Positions 55,808-64,000 of a stretch of DNA of 64,000 nucleotides are shown piece after piece. How positions within the stretch are numbered: position 1 is the first letter of the stretch; every line of letters starts with the position of its first letter. Origin of the DNA: an uncultured Bacteroidales bacterium (GTDB lineage: Bacteria; Bacteroidota; Bacteroidia; Bacteroidales; P3); NCBI GenBank assembly GCA_947167075.1, contig CAMVGR010000003.1:1-64000 (forward strand), written 5' to 3'. The position numbers and the translations under genes are program-made. A model generated the notes under the pieces. That model was given only the letters and a program-made list of their open reading frames with translations, was not told the DNA's origin and ran no database searches.

Positions 55808-57601
55808 TTATTTCGTTACTTCCAATTTGTCGCTCTTGTCGAAGTAGTGGGTGTGGAGCTGCTCGTGGCTGAGGTGGCCGCAGGGTTCACCGTAGTACTC
55901 CTTGTAGATGGCGATGATGTCGGGGTTCTCGTGGCTCTTGCGGATGGGCTTGCCAGCGTCCTCGCGGTAGATGGCGTCCATGCGCTTCTTGATGATGTCG
56001 CTCTTGCCGTGGTGGTAGGGCTGGCCGGCGCCGCCGATGCAGCCGCCGGGGCAGGCCATGACCTCGATGAAGTGGTAGCCGTTGGGGTTGCCGTCGCGGA
56101 CCTCTTCCATGAGCTTACGTGCATTCGAGAGACCGTAGCAGATGGCGATCTTCACGGGCAGGCCGTCGAAGTCGATGGTGGCCTCGCGGACGCTGTCGCC
56201 GAAGATGCCGCGGCACTCCTCGAAGTCGATCTTCGGGAGGGTCTTGCCGGTATGCACCTCGTAAGCGGTACGGAGGGCAGCCTCCATCACGCCGCCAGTG
56301 GCACCGAAGATGACGGCGGCACCAGTCGACTGGCCGAGAGGATTGTCGAAGTCCTCTTCGGGCAGGCTGTTGAGGTCGATGTTGCTCTGCTTGAGCATGT
56401 GGGCCAGCTCACGGGTGGTGAGGCTGAAGTTGACATCCTGGTCGGTGCCGTTGCCGAGCTCCGGACGGGCGCACTCGCTCTTCTTGGCCAGGCAGGGCAT
56501 GATGGACACGCAGACGACGTCCTCGCGCTTCACGCCGATCTTCGGGGCGAAGTAGTTCTTGGTGACGGCGCCGAACATGCCCTGGGGCGACTTGGCGGTC
56601 GAGGGATGGCCGAGCAGGTCGGGGAAGTTCTTCTCGTAGAAGGTGACCCAGGCGGGGCAGCAGCTGGTGAACATAGGCATCTTGACATCCTTGTCGCCAG
56701 CGAGGAGCTTCTTCACGCGGCCGAGGAGCTCGGTGCCTTCCTCCATGATGGTGAGGTCGGCGCTCCAGTCGGTGTCGAAGACATAGTCGAAGCCGAGACG
56801 GCGCAGGGCAGCGGCCATCTTGCCGGTGACGATGGTGCCGGGCTCCATGCCGAACTCTTCGCCGAGGGCGACGCGGACGGCGGGAGCGGTCTGCACGACG
56901 ACCTTCTTGGTGGGGTCGGCGAGGGCCTTACGCACGTCGTTGATGTTGTCGACGAGGGTGAGGGCACCCACGGGGCACACCTGGACGCACTGGCCGCAGT
57001 TGACGCACGAGCTGTCGCCGAGCTTCTGCTCGAAGGCGGGAGCCACCACCGAGGGGAAGCCGCGGTTGACGCCGCTCAGGGCGCCCACGCTCTGGAACTT
57101 GTTGCACATCTCCTCGCAGCGGCGGCAGTAGACGCACTTGTCCATGTCGCGGTATACGCTGAGGGTGGTGTCTTTCTCATAGTGGCTCTGCTCGCCCTTG
57201 AAGGGGATCTCGCGGATGCCCATACGGACGGCGAGGCTCTGCAGTTCGCAGTCGCCGCTCTTCTCGCACTGGAGGCAGTCGTTCGGGTGGTCGCTGAGGA
57301 TCAGCTCGAGGACGGTCTTGCGGGCGTTGAGGGCGCGGGGCGAGGCGGTGAGCACCTCCATGCCTTCCACGCAGTCGGTGGCGCAGGCGGGAGCCAGGTT
57401 GCGGCGGGGCTTGCCGTTGAAGTCCTTGGTCACCTCGACCATGCAGACGCGGCATCCGCCAGGTTTATTCTCAAATTTCATTCCGTCGAGCTCGAAGTAG
57501 CAGAGCGTCGGGATGTCGATACCGGCCATGCGGGCAGCTTTCAGGATAGTGGTGCCTTCGGGGACCTGGATCGCTTTATTATCTATAGTTACGTTAATCA
57601 T
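55808..57601 (-). CDS. hydA: [FeFe] hydrogenase catalytic subunit
   Basis: 597 residues, group A modular type. Order: N-terminal [2Fe-2S] domain (residues 1-78; CYFELDG, GGCRVCMVEV), a His-containing [4Fe-4S] segment (NDCLQCEKSGDCELQ), two [4Fe-4S] motifs (CVYCRRCEEMCN, CVNCGQCVQVCP), then the H-cluster domain: TSCCPAW (L1), MPCLAKKSECARPE (L2) and MACPGGCIGGAGQP (L3). A C-terminal small-subunit domain is present (DIIAIYKEYYGEPCGHLSHEQLH). It reduces protons or oxidises H2. With HydB and HydC it should form an electron-bifurcating enzyme using NADH and reduced ferredoxin. Confidence 0.96.
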   Translation of the reverse strand: MINVTIDNKAIQVPEGTTILKAARMAGIDIPTLCYFELDGMKFENKPGGCRVCMVEVTKDFNGKPRRNLAPACATDCVEGMEVLTASPRALNARKTVLELILSDHPNDCLQCEKSGDCELQSLAVRMGIREIPFKGEQSHYEKDTTLSVYRDMDKCVYCRRCEEMCNKFQSVGALSGVNRGFPSVVAPAFEQKLGDSSCVNCGQCVQVCPVGALTLVDNINDVRKALADPTKKVVVQTAPAVRVALGEEFGMEPGTIVTGKMAAALRRLGFDYVFDTDWSADLTIMEEGTELLGRVKKLLAGDKDVKMPMFTSCCPAWVTFYEKNFPDLLGHPSTAKSPQGMFGAVTKNYFAPKIGVKREDVVCVSIMPCLAKKSECARPELGNGTDQDVNFSLTTRELAHMLKQSNIDLNSLPEEDFDNPLGQSTGAAVIFGATGGVMEAALRTAYEVHTGKTLPKIDFEECRGIFGDSVREATIDFDGLPVKIAICYGLSNARKLMEEVRDGNPNGYHFIEVMACPGGCIGGAGQPYHHGKSDIIKKRMDAIYREDAGKPIRKSHENPDIIAIYKEYYGEPCGHLSHEQLHTHYFDKSDKLEVTK

Positions 57602-57613
57602 TTCTTTCTTTAA

Positions 57614-57660
57614 TTTCTAGTGATTCTAGATTTTCTAGATTTTCTAGACTTTCTAGATTG
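57614..57660. repeat. TTTCTAGA microsatellite between hydB and hydA
   Basis: Six TCTAG units at roughly nine-base spacing (TTTCTAGATTTTCTAGACTT). Confidence 0.75.
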
Positions 57661-57667
57661 TACTATT

Positions 57668-59482
57668 TTATTTAATCGAGATGGCACCAAACTTACAGTT
57701 CTGGTAGCAGGCACCGCACTTGACGCACTTGTCCTGACCGATGACCATCGAAGCCAGCTTGTGGCCGGGAGCGATGTAGTCGGTGCGGGTGATGGTCTCG
57801 GCGGGGCAGTTCTTGGCGCACTTGCCGCAACCGATGCACTTCTCGGGATCGATGACATACTGCATGAGTTTCTTGCAGACGCCGGCGCGGCACTTCTTGT
57901 CCACGACGTGCTCCACGTACTCATCCCAGAAGTTGTCGAGGGTGGAGAGGACGGGGTTCGGCGAGGTCTGGCCGAGGCCGCAGAGGGCGCTGTCCTTGAT
58001 GACGGCGGCCAGGTTGCGCAGGGCGTAGAGGTCGTCCATGGTGCCACGTCCGTCGGTGATCTTCTCGAGCAGCTCGCAGAGGCGCTTGTTACCGATGCGG
58101 CAGGGGCTGCACTTACCGCAGCTCTCCTCGCAGGTGAACTCCAGATAGAACTTGGCGATAGCAGGCATGCAAGAGGTCTCGTCCATGACGACCATACCGC
58201 CGGAGCCCATCATCGAGCCAGCAGCCACGAGGCTGTCGTAGTCGATCTCGGTGTCGAGGTGTTTGGCAGTGAGGCAGCCGCCGGAGGGACCACCGGTCTG
58301 CACGGCCTTGAACTCGCGGCCATCCTTGATGCCGCCACCGATCTCGTAGATAATCTCACGAAGGGTGATGCCCATCGGGACCTCGATCAGACCCACGTTG
58401 TTGATCTGGCCGGCGAGGGCGAACACCTTGGTTCCGGGCGACTTCTCGGTACCGATGGTGCGGAACCAGTCGGCGCCCTTGGTGATGATGACGGGGATGT
58501 TGGCCAGGGTCTCGACGTTGTTCACGTTCGAGGGCTTGTCCATATAGCCGCGCACAGCGGGGAATGGGGGCTTCAGGGTGGGCTCGCCGCGCTTGCCTTC
58601 CATGGAGTGGATAAGGGCGGTCTCTTCGCCGCAGACGAAAGCACCGGCACCGTAGCGGAGCTCGATGTCGAAGTTGAAGCCAGTGCCGAGGATGTCCTCA
58701 CCGAGGAGGCCATACTCGCGGGCCTGGCTGATGGCGATCTTCAGACGGTCGATGGCCAGAGGATACTCGGCACGGATGTACACAAGACCCTTGCTGGCAC
58801 CGATGGCGTAGCCACCGATGGCCATGGCCTCGACGATGCTGTTGGGGTCACCCTCGAGGATGGAACGATCCATGAAAGCACCGGGGTCGCCCTCGTCGGC
58901 GTTGCAGATGATGTACTTCTGGTCGGCCTGGTTCTTGGCGCAGAGGCCCCACTTGACGCCGGTGGGGAAGCCGGCGCCGCCACGGCCGCGGAGGCCGGAC
59001 TTGGTGATCTCGTCGATAACCTGCTGCGGGGTCATCTCGGTCAAGCACTTGGCCAGAGCCTCGTAACCGCCACGGGAGATGCTCTCCTCGATGTTCTCGG
59101 GATCCACAAAGCCGCAGTTGCGCAGGGCGATACGGATCTGCTTGCGGTAGAAGTCCATGTGCTTCGAGTCGCTGACGTGCTCCTTGTTCTCGGGGTTGGT
59201 GTAGAGCAGCTCGGGAACCTTACGACCCTTGATGATGTGCTCGTTGACGATGCGCTCCACGTCCTCGGGCTTCACCTGGGTGTAGAAGGTGTTGTCGGGC
59301 ATGATCTTCACGATGGGGCCCTTCTCGCAGAAGCCGAAGCAGCCGGTCTTGATGACCTGCACATCGTCGGCCAGGCCTTTCTCGGCGAGAATCTTATGGA
59401 AATTGTCGATGATCTGGAGGCTGTTGCTGGACTTACATCCGGTACCGCCGCAGATCAGGATATGCATTTTGTATTTTGCCAT
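57668..59482 (-). CDS. hydB: NADH-dependent [FeFe] hydrogenase, NuoF-like flavoprotein
   Basis: 604 residues. N-terminal thioredoxin-like [2Fe-2S] domain (ICGGTGCKSSNSLQ, KTGCFGFCEKGP), the FMN/NADH-binding NuoF core (GLRGRGGAGFPTGVKWG, CNADEGDPGAFMDR), an SLBB domain, the C-terminal NuoF cluster (CGKCSPCRIGNKRL), and two extra [4Fe-4S] motifs at the end (CIGCGKCAKNCP, CVKCGACYQNCK). This fused layout is that of HydB/HndC in bifurcating hydrogenases. It binds NAD(H) and is the likely bifurcation site. Confidence 0.95.
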   Translation of the reverse strand: MAKYKMHILICGGTGCKSSNSLQIIDNFHKILAEKGLADDVQVIKTGCFGFCEKGPIVKIMPDNTFYTQVKPEDVERIVNEHIIKGRKVPELLYTNPENKEHVSDSKHMDFYRKQIRIALRNCGFVDPENIEESISRGGYEALAKCLTEMTPQQVIDEITKSGLRGRGGAGFPTGVKWGLCAKNQADQKYIICNADEGDPGAFMDRSILEGDPNSIVEAMAIGGYAIGASKGLVYIRAEYPLAIDRLKIAISQAREYGLLGEDILGTGFNFDIELRYGAGAFVCGEETALIHSMEGKRGEPTLKPPFPAVRGYMDKPSNVNNVETLANIPVIITKGADWFRTIGTEKSPGTKVFALAGQINNVGLIEVPMGITLREIIYEIGGGIKDGREFKAVQTGGPSGGCLTAKHLDTEIDYDSLVAAGSMMGSGGMVVMDETSCMPAIAKFYLEFTCEESCGKCSPCRIGNKRLCELLEKITDGRGTMDDLYALRNLAAVIKDSALCGLGQTSPNPVLSTLDNFWDEYVEHVVDKKCRAGVCKKLMQYVIDPEKCIGCGKCAKNCPAETITRTDYIAPGHKLASMVIGQDKCVKCGACYQNCKFGAISIK

Positions 59483-59499
59483 GTTTTATTGTCTTTTGT

Positions 59500-59538
59500 T
59501 ATAGGACCTATAGGACGTATAGGGCTTATATGACCTAT
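59500..59538. repeat. TATAGGACC microsatellite upstream of hydB
   Basis: Units of nine to ten bases: TATAGGACCTATAGGACGTA, TAGGGCTTATATGACCTAT. Confidence 0.75.
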
Positions 59539-59541
59539 GCT

Positions 59542-59937
59542 TTATTTGTCAATCGTTTCGTAGTTCACGGGGATGATACCCTCTACCAATTCGCCGTTTT
59601 GGACGTATTTGGTCAGGATTTCGTCGGCACGGTTGTTATCGACGTGGCCGAAGACGATAGGGTCTTTGCCGGGGATACGCACCTCGAGGGTGGGTTCGGC
59701 GTGGCAGTAGCCCATGCATCCGGTCTGCGTGAAGACAGCGGGGATGTGCAGTTCGTCGGCCTTCTGCATCATGTGTTCCATTACTTGCTTGGCTCCTGCT
59801 GCAATTCCGCATGTGGCCATAGCAACTTTGATCTGCACAAGGCTCTCTGGGTGTTCAGCCTTCTCTCGAACGTCGAGATTCGACTGGAGTTTCTCGCGCA
59901 TGGCCTTCAAGTCGGCCAAAGATTTAACTTTTGTCAT
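59542..59937 (-). CDS. [2Fe-2S] thioredoxin-like ferredoxin of the hydrogenase operon
   Basis: 131 residues. Cluster cysteines lie in AMATCGIAAGAKQVM and FTQTGCMGYCHAEPT. N-terminal helix KSLADLKAMREKLQSNLDVR. It resembles HndB/small HydB-associated ferredoxins encoded with bifurcating hydrogenases, probably an extra electron carrier or regulatory subunit. First gene of the four-gene operon (this gene, hydB, hydA, hydC). Confidence 0.88.
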   Translation of the reverse strand: MTKVKSLADLKAMREKLQSNLDVREKAEHPESLVQIKVAMATCGIAAGAKQVMEHMMQKADELHIPAVFTQTGCMGYCHAEPTLEVRIPGKDPIVFGHVDNNRADEILTKYVQNGELVEGIIPVNYETIDK

Positions 59938-60026
59938 AGTAGACTAAGGTTTTTAGGATTAATATTAATATTTACTTTATTGTATATCAAAAAATTATCT
60001 ACGCATTGAATGCTATTTAACCCTTG

Positions 60027-60034
60027 CAAATATA
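60027..60034 (-). promoter_or_regulatory. -7 box for the hydrogenase operon
   Basis: TATATTTG on the minus strand, 90 bases before the first ATG. The rest of the gap to mltG (60035-60332) shows only repeat copy C and no gene. Confidence 0.55.
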
Positions 60035-60248
60035 CAAAAAAAAATCAAGTTGCAATAAATTTTTTCATCTTTTTTCACCATTTTTGGTGAATTTCTGAAT
60101 GTATGTTGATGATTATGAGAAATGGTTACCTATCAACTCGTTGACAATCGGTTGTTTTCATCCATCTACAACCGCCTTTTCGCCCATCCATCCCGTCCTT
60201 GTATGCGGACTATCTTCGACGTATTTTCACCGTGGATATGCGAGGATG

Positions 60249-60289
60249 GTACGGTGCATGTACGGTGCATGTACGGATGAAGTACGGTG
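60249..60289. repeat. 12-bp-unit repeat family, copy C
   Basis: GTACGGTGCATGTACGGTGC followed by ATGTACGGATGAAGTACGGTG. Same order of units as copies A and B; here it lies just downstream of the mltG stop. Confidence 0.8.
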
Positions 60290-60332
60290 TTGATACCACA
60301 TTGACGTGTGGCTGAGGAGGATAGGAGAGGGG

Positions 60333-61337
60333 CTATCGGATGCCTTGGGCATTCAGAGCACGATGGAAGGCTGCTGCATTCCTGTTGTGCTCGGCCAAGG
60401 TGGTTGCAAATCGGTGGGTGCCATCCATTTTCTCGCTGGCGCAGAAGTAGAGGTAGTTGGTCTCCGGTGCATCGATTACGGCTTCGATCGACGACTTCGA
60501 CGGCAGGCAGATGGGGGCGGGGGGCAGACCGGTGTGGAGGTATGTATTGAACGGACTGTCGGCGGAAAGGTGTCGGTTGAGAATGCGTCGCAGTCCGAAA
60601 TCGCCCACCGCATATTTCACCGTTGGGTCTGCCTGCAGGGGGATACCCCGCCTCAAACGGTTCCAGTACACACTGGCTATGAGTGGCTTTTCTGGGTTGT
60701 AGTTGGTCTCTTCCTCGACGATGGAGGCGATGATGATGGATGCCAACCGTATGTCGAACGTTGTGTCGTGCGGTGTCTGCAGGTTGAGGCAAAACTCGCC
60801 ATTGGTCACCGCCTTCCCTTCCCAATATTTTTCATACTCGTTGCACATGCGTTGCATGAATTGTTGAGGCGTGATGGTCCAGTAGACTTCGTAGGTGTCG
60901 GGCAGTATGAGGTGGAAACTGTCGAGAACAATATTGAAGTCGTTGTGCATCAACTTGCTGTCGAGGTATTGGTTTAATTGTTCTGGTAGGCGGAACTTGC
61001 CGATAGTGAGTCGGAGCGGATCCTGCTGACCACGATAGAGTTTCTGCACCAGATGTACGACACTAGTACCACTCTGCACTACGTAGCTTCCTGCACGGAT
61101 ATTCTTGTCGAGACCACGTCCGCGGCTGACGATGTCGAATACCATCATACTCTTCAATATATTGTTGGAAGACAATGTGTCGCACAAGCCCTTGTAGGAG
61201 GTGCCTTCGGGTATAAAGACACGTACAGCTTGGGCATTTGTGGTGCGATTGTGCAGCAATGTATAGGCGGCTCCCAATGCTAGTAGGATGAGTGCCGCTA
61301 TAATAACTAGAAGGATAGGTAAGGTTTTCTTTTTCAT
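60333..61337 (-). CDS. mltG: Endolytic peptidoglycan transglycosylase MltG
   Basis: 334 residues from the ATG at 61337 (MKKKTLPILLVIIAALILLA); the longer ORF lies inside the neighbouring gene. One N-terminal membrane anchor, a LysM-like segment (VRVFIPEGTSYKGLCDTLS), and the YceG catalytic core with ASIVEEETNYNPEKPLIASVYWNRL (catalytic Glu), LQADPTVKYAVG and NTYLHTGLPPAPICLPS. It cuts nascent glycan strands and ends their elongation. Its ATG overlaps the GNAT stop by four bases. Confidence 0.94.
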   Translation of the reverse strand: MKKKTLPILLVIIAALILLALGAAYTLLHNRTTNAQAVRVFIPEGTSYKGLCDTLSSNNILKSMMVFDIVSRGRGLDKNIRAGSYVVQSGTSVVHLVQKLYRGQQDPLRLTIGKFRLPEQLNQYLDSKLMHNDFNIVLDSFHLILPDTYEVYWTITPQQFMQRMCNEYEKYWEGKAVTNGEFCLNLQTPHDTTFDIRLASIIIASIVEEETNYNPEKPLIASVYWNRLRRGIPLQADPTVKYAVGDFGLRRILNRHLSADSPFNTYLHTGLPPAPICLPSKSSIEAVIDAPETNYLYFCASEKMDGTHRFATTLAEHNRNAAAFHRALNAQGIR

Positions 61338-61711
61338 GACTTGAGGATTAGTTGCATACGGACAGTGTCTACATATTCTTGGTCGACCATGACCCATTCG
61401 CGAAAACGACCACATTCTGTATAGCCTGCCTTTTGGAAAAGGTGTAAGGATATGGTGTTGGAGGTGATGATGTCGGCATATAGTTGATGCAGAGAGTTTT
61501 GGTACATTTCTTCGAGCGATCGCAACATGGCCAAGGCATACCCTCGGCCACGGTGTTCGGAGGCGACCATAATGCCTACGGCAGCACGTCGATTGATGGG
61601 GTCGTAGTTGTACAAATCCACACACCCGTAGGGGAGGGCATAGAGTCGCAGGCTACCACTAGACAGGGAGGTGCCTTGTTCGGCTGCCAGCACTAGCTTA
61701 TTTTGCTCCAT
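61334..61711 (-). CDS. GNAT acetyltransferase, N-terminally short
   Basis: 125 residues from the ATG at 61711. The acetyl-CoA loop region is present (AVGIMVASEHRGRGYALAMLRSLEEMY) with the following NTISLHLFQKAGYTECG. Relatives usually have about 45 more N-terminal residues (strand 1 and helices 1-2). Here the start lies inside the 3' end of recG, so that part is missing. The gene keeps an open frame with overlaps on both sides (19 bases with recG, 4 with mltG), which suggests it is still translated. Substrate unknown. Confidence 0.72.
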   Translation of the reverse strand: MEQNKLVLAAEQGTSLSSGSLRLYALPYGCVDLYNYDPINRRAAVGIMVASEHRGRGYALAMLRSLEEMYQNSLHQLYADIITSNTISLHLFQKAGYTECGRFREWVMVDQEYVDTVRMQLILKS

Positions 61712-63768
61712 AGGAATTTGTTTTTCGATTGTTCTAGATGCCGTTGCAGAATTGGGTAGTTGCTTAGTGAGGGGTCGCTGTCGAGCAGGCGGCGCACACT
61801 GTCGCGGGTGGCCCCGACGAGGGGTTCGTCGTCGACGATGGATGCTATTTTGAGTTCGAGCATACCGCTTTGTTGCAGTCCCTGCATATCGCCGGGACCA
61901 CGCAGTTTTAGGTCGGCCTCTGCTATCTTGAATCCGTCGGTGGTACTGCACATGGTGCGGATACGTTCGCGACTGGTCGAACTCAGTTGGTCTTTAGTCA
62001 TCAGAATGCAGTAGCTCTGTTTGCCGCCTCGTCCGACGCGCCCGCGCAGCTGGTGTAGTTGTGACAGACCGAAGCGTTCGGCATTCTCGATCACCATGAC
62101 GGTGGCGTTGGGCACGTCCACGCCCACCTCGATCACTGTGGTGGCCACCATGATGTGGGTCTTGCCCTCCTTGAAGCGCTGCATCTCGCTGGCCTTCTCT
62201 TCGGCGGTAAGCTGACCATGCACCATCGATGTCTGGTATTGAGGTCGAGGAAAGTAGCTCTGAATCATCTCTAGTCCATCCTCGAGGTCTTTTAGGTCCA
62301 TCTTCTCGCTTTCGTGGATGAGAGGGTAGACGAAATAGACCTGCCGTCCGGCGTCGATCTCCTGTTTCAGAAAATGGAACACCAGCGGACGTCCAGGTTC
62401 GGTACGGTGCACAGTTTTGACTGGTTGTCGGCCTGGGGGGAGCTCATCGATAATCGAGCAGTCGAGGTCGCCGTATATTGTCATAGCTAGCGTACGTGGT
62501 ATGGGGGTGGCTGTCATGACCAAGATATGAGGATGGCCCTTAGCCCATAGCTTGGCACGCTGTTCCACTCCGAATCGATGCTGCTCGTCGATGACCACTA
62601 GCCCCAGGCGTTGAAACACTACATCGTCTTCGAGAAGGGCATGGGTACCGATCAGCAGGTGGGTCTCTCCATTGGCGATTCGCTGTTTGATTTTCTTTTT
62701 CTCAGAAGCCTTTACGCTGCCTATCAGTAGTTCTACTTTGACAGGCAATCCGTCGAGCATGCGGCAAAAAGTCTGGTAGTGTTGAGTGGCCAGTATCTCT
62801 GTAGGAGCCATCAGACATGCCTGGTAGCCATTGTCGGGAGCAAGAAGCATACTCATCAATGCCACCAGTGTTTTGCCACTGCCTACATCACCCTGCAAAA
62901 GGCGGTTCATCTGTCGCCCAGAGCGCATGTCTTCCCTGATTTCGCGGATCACTCTCTTTTGAGCACCGGTGAGGGGGAACGGGATTTTCTCTTTGTAGAA
63001 ACGGTTGAAACAGTCGCCCACCGACCTAAAGACGTATCCGGCAGCGGCTTGATTGCGATAGAGATGCGAATACTGATGGTCGAGTTGTAAGAAAAAGAGT
63101 TCTTCAAATTTGAGCCGCAGACGAGCCGATTCCAGTTGTTGTTGGCTTTGAGGATAGTGTATGGCAATCATGGCTTGGTGGTGCGACAGCAGATGGAATT
63201 GGTCCACCACATCTGGAGGGAGGTTTTCGTCGAGGGGTGTTATACAGCCGCAGAGAGTCTCTGTGAGACGTGCCATGGCACGTGTGCCGAGCCCTACTCG
63301 TTTCATCTTTTCGGTCGTGTTGTAGACCGGTAGGTATTTCAGTTCTATATCGGCAGAATTGGCCACTTCCAGTTCGGGGTGTGTTATTTGCCAAGTACCG
63401 TTGTAGAATGACGGCTTTCCCATGATGGTGTACTTTACCCCTGGCTTAAGTTTTTCGCGTACCCATTTGGTGCCTTGAAACCATACCAGTTGTAGCACAC
63501 CGGTGTTGTCGCTGAAGTCCACGGTCAGTCGTTCGCGAAAGCGGCCAGTGCTGATCACACTCATATTGCTCACCGTGCCCTGCAGTGCCACATAGCCACT
63601 TTCTTCAGAGAGCGTGTTGATGGTGGTCATCGAAGATCGGTCGATATGCCGGAAAGGGAAATGCTGCAAAAGATCGGCGGCGGTATGTATATCGAGTTCC
63701 GCTGCTAAAACTTTAGCCCTAGATGGACCCACTCCTTTGAGATAGACTATGTCGTCAGAGGGTTGCAT
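61693..63768 (-). CDS. recG: ATP-dependent DNA helicase RecG
   Basis: 691 residues from the ATG at 63768 (MQPSDDIVYLKGVGPSRAKV). It reverses stalled forks and processes Holliday junctions. Wedge/OB domain first (SGYVALQGTVSNMSVISTG), then the SF2 motor: GDVGSGKTLVALM (Walker A), VIDEQHRFGVEQR (DEQH), TATPIPRTLAMT, and ATTVIEVGVDVPNATVMVI with QLRGRVGRG (motifs V-VI). Full length. The first codons overlap the coaD stop by 14 bases. Confidence 0.96.
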   Translation of the reverse strand: MQPSDDIVYLKGVGPSRAKVLAAELDIHTAADLLQHFPFRHIDRSSMTTINTLSEESGYVALQGTVSNMSVISTGRFRERLTVDFSDNTGVLQLVWFQGTKWVREKLKPGVKYTIMGKPSFYNGTWQITHPELEVANSADIELKYLPVYNTTEKMKRVGLGTRAMARLTETLCGCITPLDENLPPDVVDQFHLLSHHQAMIAIHYPQSQQQLESARLRLKFEELFFLQLDHQYSHLYRNQAAAGYVFRSVGDCFNRFYKEKIPFPLTGAQKRVIREIREDMRSGRQMNRLLQGDVGSGKTLVALMSMLLAPDNGYQACLMAPTEILATQHYQTFCRMLDGLPVKVELLIGSVKASEKKKIKQRIANGETHLLIGTHALLEDDVVFQRLGLVVIDEQHRFGVEQRAKLWAKGHPHILVMTATPIPRTLAMTIYGDLDCSIIDELPPGRQPVKTVHRTEPGRPLVFHFLKQEIDAGRQVYFVYPLIHESEKMDLKDLEDGLEMIQSYFPRPQYQTSMVHGQLTAEEKASEMQRFKEGKTHIMVATTVIEVGVDVPNATVMVIENAERFGLSQLHQLRGRVGRGGKQSYCILMTKDQLSSTSRERIRTMCSTTDGFKIAEADLKLRGPGDMQGLQQSGMLELKIASIVDDEPLVGATRDSVRRLLDSDPSLSNYPILQRHLEQSKNKFLWSKIS

Positions 63769-64000
63769 GAGACAATCGTTCTCGTTCCAGCGTACTGCTG
63801 ATTGCCACATGATCTGCGTCTGCCATCACCAGTAGGGTTTCGATAGTGGGGTCTTGAGCTCGATTCACACTAGCTACAAGTTGTTCGTATTCGAAATCAG
63901 CAGCAGTTCTAATACCTCGCACGATGCATTGTGCCCCAATCTGATGACAGAAATCGACAGTCATCCCGCTGTAGGATACGATGGAAATATTGGAAATATC
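63755..64000 (-). CDS. coaD: Phosphopantetheine adenylyltransferase, 3' part
   Basis: Truncated by the window edge. The visible 81 codons include ISIVSYSGMTVDFCHQIGA, CIVRGIRTAADFEYEQLVA with the substrate-binding Arg, and a C-terminal VAISSTLERE matching the SSS(x)RE region that contacts ATP. It catalyses the penultimate step of coenzyme A synthesis. Overlaps recG by 14 bases. The frame is open to base 64000. Confidence 0.92.
   Translation of the reverse strand, partial: DISNISIVSYSGMTVDFCHQIGAQCIVRGIRTAADFEYEQLVASVNRAQDPTIETLLVMADADHVAISSTLERERLSHATL

Noticed and set aside
55847-57613. 588-residue plus-strand ORF
   Set aside because: Antisense shadow of hydA, composed of Ala/Gly/Val/Asp runs caused by high GC at third positions; no domain recognisable.
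57620-59533. 637-residue plus-strand ORF
   Set aside because: Antisense shadow of hydB for the same reason; the real product with all cluster motifs is on the minus strand.

Overview
The window looks like chromosomal DNA of an anaerobic member of the order Bacteroidales. The evidence is: Bacteroidetes-type -7 promoter boxes (TAnnTTTG) ahead of many genes; type IX secretion genes (porD, porQ) and a leucine-rich-repeat surface protein with a type IX sorting tail; the sdhC-sdhA-sdhB gene order; a DPP-IV peptidase, lysine fermentation genes (kdd, kamA) and a trimeric [FeFe] hydrogenase. The family cannot be fixed from the sequence alone. Most genes are GC-rich housekeeping genes. Several AT-rich or recombined patches interrupt them.

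Layout. 0-5 kb: end of ribosomal protein L25, a YARHG secreted protein, tRNA-Ser(CGA), RNase Z and a sodium:solute symporter. 4.9-8.6 kb: succinate dehydrogenase/fumarate reductase operon. 8.7-11.4 kb: an AT-rich islet (LRR surface protein, two unknown small genes, a small HTH protein, a structured RNA candidate) bounded on the far side by a second copy of the sdhB 3' end. 11.4-18.2 kb: nfo, a PIF1-like helicase, a repeat-rich gap, dipeptidase E and gyrB. 18.3-28.9 kb: two DUF6266 paralogues around porD, an aminotransferase, an OmpH/Skp-like chaperone, gltX, a beta-barrel protein, DPP-IV and tcdA. 29-36 kb: an XRE regulator with palindromic operators, kdd, kamA-porQ-lplA and dus. 36-41 kb: bcp, a deaminase, a DUF3089 lipoprotein, two decayed YhcG-family nuclease copies, a cation efflux protein and pdxJ.

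41-55 kb is the accessory heart of the window. An RND efflux operon sits downstream of a broken pdxJ copy. It is followed by an intact PDDEXK (YhcG/DUF1016) nuclease, a structured leader RNA candidate, a small methylase-like protein, an Eco57I-type adenine methylase with an AT-rich mosaic centre, a YafQ-type toxin-antitoxin pair, and a GIY-YIG/DEAD helicase-nuclease. I read the last part as a three-gene restriction-modification system with an embedded toxin-antitoxin, and this is the best candidate for an under-described system. 55-60 kb: hydrogenase operon whose intergenic gaps each carry a different short-period repeat. 60-64 kb: mltG, a shortened GNAT acetyltransferase, recG and the end of coaD.

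Three themes recur. (1) Partial gene duplicates sit at the edges of inserted blocks (sdhB 3' end, pdxJ 5' end, YhcG copies). (2) Several families of short repeats are dispersed through the window: a 12-bp-unit array seen three times, an ATTTACAAGATTT element seen three times, and TTGAGAATT-type microsatellites, one of which is translated in frame. (3) One promoter module (TTTGGCCATATC, 20-nt spacer, TAnnTTTG) is reused at four unrelated places. All family assignments come from reading motifs by eye; no database search was run.
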